18,876 nt of DNA from CALZKI01 sp045124055 (GTDB lineage: Bacteria > Bacillota > Clostridia > Lachnospirales > Lachnospiraceae), in assembly GCA_045124055.1 (NCBI GenBank), contig JBGVKZ010000047.1, positions 1-18,876 of the forward strand, written 5' to 3'. The first letter of the stretch is position 1. The number at the start of each line of letters is the position of its first letter. Under the pieces are notes generated by a model. That model made no database searches and was not told the DNA's origin. It saw only the letters and a list, made by a program, of their open reading frames with translations. Positions 15,707 to 18,876 of the stretch are shown here, one piece after another. The position numbers were made by a program, and so were the translations under genes.

Positions 15707-16441
15707 ATGGCGGAATGGTTTTTATCCGTGAAAGATGGTTTGTTAGAGTGGTTACTTGAGGTAAAAGATAAGGCAGTAGCGGCTTTTATCACAGACGACC
15801 GTTGGAAGTTATATTTAGATGGTTATGGGGTTACATTGCGGGTTGCATTTTTTGCCGCAATTATTGGTATCTTAATCGGTACATTAGTGGCTCTTATGAA
15901 ATTATCCAGAAAGCGTAATGGCAAAAAAACATTTTTTGCTCGTATTGCAGATTTGTACGTAGATATTATTCGAGGTACACCATCAGTTTTACAACTTCTT
16001 ATTATGTGGTTTGTAATTATGGCAACTTGTAAAAATGGCATTTTGGTAGCCAGTTTGTCATTTGGTATTAACAGCGGAGCTTATGTGGCAGAAATCATTC
16101 GTGCAGGTATTTTGGCAGTAGATAAGGGACAGATGGAGGCCGGTCGTGCCTTAGGTCTTACTTACGCACAAACGATGATTTACATCATCATTCCACAGGC
16201 AATTAAAAATGTATTACCACCACTTGGTAACGAATTCATTGTTTTGTTAAAAGAAACTGCTATTGTAGGTTATGTAAGTTTAAGCGACTTAACCCGTGTG
16301 GCAAATCAGATTTCTTCTAGAACTTATGAAGCTTTTATGCCACTTATTGGTTCAGCCGTTATTTATTTTATTACGATTAAAGTGATTTCTATTCTTTTGG
16401 AAAAACTGGAAAGGAGGTTGCGTAAGAGTGATAACCGTTAA
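15707..16441 (+). CDS. Polar amino acid ABC transporter permease
   Basis: 244 aa, ATG seven bases after AAGGAGG. The N-terminal 40 residues are unusually long and amphipathic (WLLEVKDKAVAAFI) before the first membrane helix. The HisM/GlnP-type core follows with about five helices, IRGTPSVLQLL near residues 85-100, and the cytoplasmic EAA loop EAGRALGLTYAQTMIYIIIPQA, which docks on the ATPase. The protein forms the membrane path for the amino acid, probably as a homodimer since only one permease gene is present. Its stop overlaps the ATPase start by 14 bases, so the two are translationally coupled. Confidence 0.95.
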   Translation: MAEWFLSVKDGLLEWLLEVKDKAVAAFITDDRWKLYLDGYGVTLRVAFFAAIIGILIGTLVALMKLSRKRNGKKTFFARIADLYVDIIRGTPSVLQLLIMWFVIMATCKNGILVASLSFGINSGAYVAEIIRAGILAVDKGQMEAGRALGLTYAQTMIYIIIPQAIKNVLPPLGNEFIVLLKETAIVGYVSLSDLTRVANQISSRTYEAFMPLIGSAVIYFITIKVISILLEKLERRLRKSDNR

Positions 16442-17150
16442 AGATTTACACAAAAATTTTGAAAAAACTGAAGTATTAAAAGGCATCAATTATCATATCT
16501 CTCAGGGAGAAAAAATTGTAATTGTAGGACCTTCTGGTTCTGGTAAAAGTACGTTCCTTCGCTGCCTCAATTTGTTAGAAGAACCAACCAGTGGAGAAAT
16601 ATGGTTTGACGGACAGTTAATTACAGACCCAAAGGTGAACATTAATAAAGTAAGAGAACATATGGGTATGGTTTTTCAGAACTTCAATCTGTTTAATAAC
16701 TATACTATTATGGATAACATTACCCTGGCCCCTGTGAAACATAAGCTTATGACAAAAGAGGAAGCCAAAGAAAAGGCATTAAAGCTTTTAGAGAGAGTCA
16801 ATCTTGTGGATAAGGCGGATGCATATCCAAGTCAGTTATCCGGTGGTCAAAAGCAGCGTATTGCGATTGTAAGAAGTCTTGCAATGAACCCTAAAGTTAT
16901 GTTATTTGACGAACCAACATCTGCCCTTGACCCTGAAATGGTAGGAGAGGTATTAGATGTTATGAAAGAATTGGCAGACAGTGGTATGACTATGGTAGTT
17001 GTAACTCACGAAATGGGATTTGCCAGAGAAGTAGGAACAAAAGTTTTATTTATGGATGAGGGAATCATTATGGAAGAAAACACCCCAGATGAATTCTTTA
17101 CAAATCCACAGTCTCCAAGACTTCAGGAATTTTTATCGAAGGTTTTATAA
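16428..17150 (+). CDS. Polar amino acid ABC transporter ATP-binding protein
   Basis: 240 aa. The start is GTG 16428, placed ten bases after AAAGGAGG and inside the end of the permease gene. GlnQ/HisP-type ATPase: Walker A GPSGSGKST (34-42), Q-loop Gln84, signature LSGGQ (137-141), Walker B VMLFDEP (157-163), D-loop SALDPE and H-loop VTHE. It hydrolyses ATP on the inner face of the membrane to drive uptake. The residues after the signature read IAIVRSLA in place of the common IARALA; this lies outside the catalytic residues and should not stop activity. Together with the binding protein and permease it completes an importer. Confidence 0.96.
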   Translation: MITVKDLHKNFEKTEVLKGINYHISQGEKIVIVGPSGSGKSTFLRCLNLLEEPTSGEIWFDGQLITDPKVNINKVREHMGMVFQNFNLFNNYTIMDNITLAPVKHKLMTKEEAKEKALKLLERVNLVDKADAYPSQLSGGQKQRIAIVRSLAMNPKVMLFDEPTSALDPEMVGEVLDVMKELADSGMTMVVVTHEMGFAREVGTKVLFMDEGIIMEENTPDEFFTNPQSPRLQEFLSKVL

Positions 17151-17201
17151 AGAAGCGTTTGGATTTAGCACATATGTAAGAAAAAAGCAAGGGATAGGTC
17201 T

Positions 17202-18179
17202 ATGATTACAATTAGTTTGTGTATGATTGTGAAAAATGAAGAAAAGAACCTGACAAGATGTTTATCTTCCTATGCACCATTCATGGACGAAATCATTGTG
17301 GTGGATACAGGTTCTACCGATAAAACTAAAGAAATTGCAGCACGTTTTACAGACAAAATCTACGATTTTGATTGGGTCAATGATTTTTCTGCGGCAAGAA
17401 ATTTTGCATTTTCTAAAGCAACGTGTGACTATATTTTTTCCGCTGACGCAGATGAAGTGTTAGAAGGGGAAAATATACAGCAGTTTGCAATTTTAAAAGA
17501 GGTTTTAGACCCTGAAATTGAAATTGTGCAGATGCAATATGGTAATCAGCTTCAAAATGGTACGATTTACAATTTTGATTGCGAATTGAGACCAAAGTTA
17601 TTTAAACGTCTTAGGACATTTACGTGGATTGAGCCAATTCATGAAACTATTCGCACACTTCCGGTAGTATTTGATAGTGATATCGTCATTACACATTTGC
17701 CGGAAGAAGTGCACACGAAAAGAGATTTGGCAGCCTTTGAACGTATGGTAAAAAATCAGATGTCAGTTTCCAGCCGTTTACATAATATTTATGCAAAAGA
17801 ATTATTTGTATCTGGTGACGAACAGGATTTTGTAAAAGCTATCCCCTTTTTTGAGCAGAGTGTGGCAGACGATAACAGAGCAGAAGATGAGAAATTGGAA
17901 GCTGTTTGTGTACTGGCAAAAGCATATAGACTTCTTCACGATGATGCCAAATTTATCAAATATTGCATTTTAAGTGAAATAGGAATTTGTTCAGAATTGT
18001 ATTATGAGATTGGGCAATATTTTTACGAACATAAAGACTTTGCAGAGGCTTTGCGTTGGTTTGACTTGGCGGCAAATTACACAATGCCAATCTTAAATAT
18101 CCAGTACAAAGAAAAGTATGCAGTTGAAGCAATGGAAGACTGCGAAAAAAAGCTTGGTAAAAGCAAAAAAACAACGTGA
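17202..18179 (+). CDS. Family 2 glycosyltransferase with helical (TPR-like) C-terminus
   Basis: 325 aa, ATG after AAGGGATAGG. The N-terminal GT-A domain has ISLCMIVKNEEKNL, VVDTGSTDKT and SADADE (Asp82/Asp84, metal-binding DXD), then ARNFAF as in the family of TPR-linked transferases. The transferase part covers about 1-215. Residues from about 220 to 305 form paired helices (AEDEKLEAVCVLAKAYRL, LYYEIGQYFYEHKDFAEALRWFDLA) of TPR type. Such enzymes add sugars from nucleotide donors, and some of this layout modify proteins or peptides (SunS-like). The acceptor is unknown. There is no membrane segment, so it is cytoplasmic. It is 51 bases after the transporter and has no clear promoter of its own. 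Confidence 0.88.
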   Translation: MITISLCMIVKNEEKNLTRCLSSYAPFMDEIIVVDTGSTDKTKEIAARFTDKIYDFDWVNDFSAARNFAFSKATCDYIFSADADEVLEGENIQQFAILKEVLDPEIEIVQMQYGNQLQNGTIYNFDCELRPKLFKRLRTFTWIEPIHETIRTLPVVFDSDIVITHLPEEVHTKRDLAAFERMVKNQMSVSSRLHNIYAKELFVSGDEQDFVKAIPFFEQSVADDNRAEDEKLEAVCVLAKAYRLLHDDAKFIKYCILSEIGICSELYYEIGQYFYEHKDFAEALRWFDLAANYTMPILNIQYKEKYAVEAMEDCEKKLGKSKKTT

Positions 18180-18204
18180 CACCCCTTAGAAAAAAGAGTA
18201 TAAT
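18176..18204 (+). promoter_or_regulatory. Promoter at the start of the last locus
   Basis: GTGACA (18176-18181) and TATAAT (18199-18204) are exactly 17 bases apart. The -10 is perfect and the -35 differs by one base from TTGACA. The -35 overlaps the stop of the glycosyltransferase gene. Transcription would begin near 18211 and reach the stem-loop at 18269-18309. Confidence 0.7.
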
Positions 18205-18242
18205 ACACAACGTAAAAGGTGTAATCAAGGGGGATAAAGGAA

Positions 18243-18269
18243 ATGGACGAAATATGGTGTGAATTATAA
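18243..18269 (+). CDS. Possible 8-codon leader peptide
   Basis: ATG 18243 follows AAGGGGGA (18227-18234) and codes MDEIWCEL before TAA. Its stop codon touches the 5' arm of the stem-loop. It lies entirely within the short leader between promoter and terminator-like hairpin, as in attenuator leaders, but contains only one Trp and one Cys. It may also be a chance frame. Confidence 0.25.
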   Translation: MDEIWCEL

Positions 18270-18317
18270 GGCAGTTATTTATGGAGCGAAAGCGACTAAG
18301 TGACTGCCTATTTTTTA
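18269..18317 (+). terminator. Terminator-like stem-loop (possible attenuator)
   Basis: AGGCAGTTA (18269-18277) pairs with TGACTGCCT (18301-18309), with one G-T pair, followed by ATTTTTTAT. The loop contains GCGAAAGC, which can form a small inner hairpin with a GAAA tetraloop. It can end a transcript of about 105 bases from the promoter at 18176, or act as an attenuator of the genes that follow. It may also be the terminator of the glycosyltransferase unit. Confidence 0.6.
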
Positions 18318-18324
18318 TGAAAAT

Positions 18325-18605
18325 ATGAGTCAGTTTTACAATTATTTAATGGTGAAAATCGATGAACGATATACTGCATTCAGTTTATGGCACATTGTTC
18401 TATGCTTTACTCGTGGCACTTTTGTTGTACAAAGATGATTACCCATATACCAGGTAGTTATTGTGGTAACGTCTCTCTTGGGGAATTGTATGACAAAATA
18501 GAAACGAGTAACACATACCTAGCTAATCATCAGGGAAAAATTACCAGTGTATATAAAAAGCATTTGGAAGTATATGAACAAATGGTAGCAGACTATGAAG
18601 CCTAA
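18325..18605 (+). pseudogene. Overlapping short frames, probable frameshifted remnant
   Basis: Three frames overlap here without a good ribosome binding site. Frame A, 18325-18438, encodes 37 aa starting MSQFYNYLMVKIDERYTAF. Frame B, 18362-18457, encodes 31 aa with a hydrophobic middle (LFYALLVALLLY). Frame C is open to 18605 (possible ATG at 18387 or 18435) and ends with a helical stretch (LYDKIETSNTYLANHQ, then LEVYEQMVADYEA). Frame A followed by frame C would make one protein of about 95 aa if a one-base shift near 18420 were undone. The helical part before a membrane helix (next gene) resembles segments of LXG-type secreted proteins only loosely. It could also hold real very small proteins. 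Confidence 0.35.
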
Positions 18606-18606
18606 G

Positions 18607-18759
18607 ATGGCAGAGCAACGTAAGGAGGAATGTGTTGCCAAAATTCTAGAAGGAATTATAGCAGTAACCATAGGAATTGGAGCAATCGTTTGTACAGCAG
18701 GGACAGAAGGTAGTTTGACAGGAAAGCGAACATACAAAAAAGGAGAGAAAAATAGATGA
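18607..18759 (+). CDS. Small membrane protein, 50 aa
   Basis: ATG 18607 (or in-frame ATG 18595) leads to TGA at 18757. The peptide has a charged start (MAEQRKEE), one hydrophobic segment (about residues 13-31, rich in Ile and Gly) and a basic tail. The upstream binding site is weak, but the stop overlaps the next start as ATGA, which suggests coupling. It may be an independent small protein or the membrane-segment remnant of a longer broken gene together with the frames before it. Confidence 0.4.
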   Translation: MAEQRKEECVAKILEGIIAVTIGIGAIVCTAGTEGSLTGKRTYKKGEKNR

Positions 18760-18876
18760 AAGAATTTGAAAAAATAGACTATTTACCACTAGGAAGCGTA
18801 GTCGTTTTAAAAAAAGGAATGCAAAAAATTATCATTATCGCAAGAGGCATTGTTATCAAATCCCTCAATCCACCGG
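18756..18876 (+). CDS. DUF4176-like protein, 5' part (runs off the window)
   Basis: ATG 18756 follows AAAGGAGAG and overlaps the preceding stop. The 40 visible residues read MKEFEKIDYLPLGSVVVLKK and continue with an IIIIARG strand. This matches the DUF4176 start as I know it (LPIGSVVLLKGG, then an I/M-rich strand and GR). DUF4176 proteins are small and cytoplasmic, and are regularly found beside WXG100/LXG genes of Firmicutes type VII secretion systems. The function is unknown. The remaining part is outside the window. Confidence 0.7.
   Translation, partial: MKEFEKIDYLPLGSVVVLKKGMQKIIIIARGIVIKSLNPP

Noticed and set aside
17956..18228. 90-aa minus-strand frame
   Set aside because: It is antisense to the TPR-like end of the glycosyltransferase and runs across the promoter at 18176-18204.
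1..18876. CRISPR array, tRNA or rRNA genes
   Set aside because: I looked for regularly spaced repeats and for tRNA or rRNA signatures in the gaps and saw none; the only repeats are the coding modules at 4690-5020 and the short GTAAGCC pair near 8785.

Overview
The window is low-GC DNA with strong purine-rich ribosome binding sites, short intergenic gaps and almost every gene on the + strand. Together with Firmicutes-type protein families (MscL, polar amino acid ABC transporter, MraY-like transferase, Tn1549/Tn5397-type large serine recombinase, a DUF4176-like protein) this suggests a gut-type clostridium, most likely a Lachnospiraceae member. The taxon is an inference from gene content and style only.

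Region 1, positions 1 to about 12,682, is the right-hand part of an integrative and conjugative element (ICE); its left end lies outside the window. In order it carries: the C-terminal end of a VirB4-type ATPase; a membrane-anchored C39-like cysteine peptidase; a 42-aa membrane peptide; a small protein of unknown function; a CpaE/TadZ/MinD-like protein with a broken P-loop; a small membrane protein; a secreted protein with repeated Ig-like modules, anchored by a C-terminal helix; a lipoprotein; a DUF5710-like protein; a small unknown protein; a TopB-type topoisomerase with a possible promoter and hairpin in front; a 52-aa protein; and a large serine recombinase. Gaps are short and several genes overlap, so most of it looks like one or two long operons. 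The first part builds the mating channel and surface structures, TopB probably handles DNA topology during transfer, and the recombinase integrates and excises the element. No resistance gene or other obvious cargo is visible in this part.

Region 2, about 12,682 to 18,179, is the chromosome. The element lies inside a polysaccharide deacetylase gene, cut within catalytic motif 1 so that only the 3' part remains here. It is followed by mscL with a zinc-ribbon tail, an MraY-like phosphosugar transferase, a three-gene polar amino acid ABC transporter (binding lipoprotein, stem-loop, permease, ATPase), and a family 2 glycosyltransferase with a helical C-terminus. The insertion may also affect mscL and the transferase if they relied on the deacetylase promoter.

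Region 3, 18,180 to the end, begins with a good promoter, a possible 8-codon leader peptide and a stem-loop followed by a T run. Then come overlapping short reading frames that look like broken remnants, a 50-aa membrane protein, and the start of a DUF4176-like gene. DUF4176 genes usually accompany type VII secretion/LXG toxin loci, so the window may end at the edge of such a locus.
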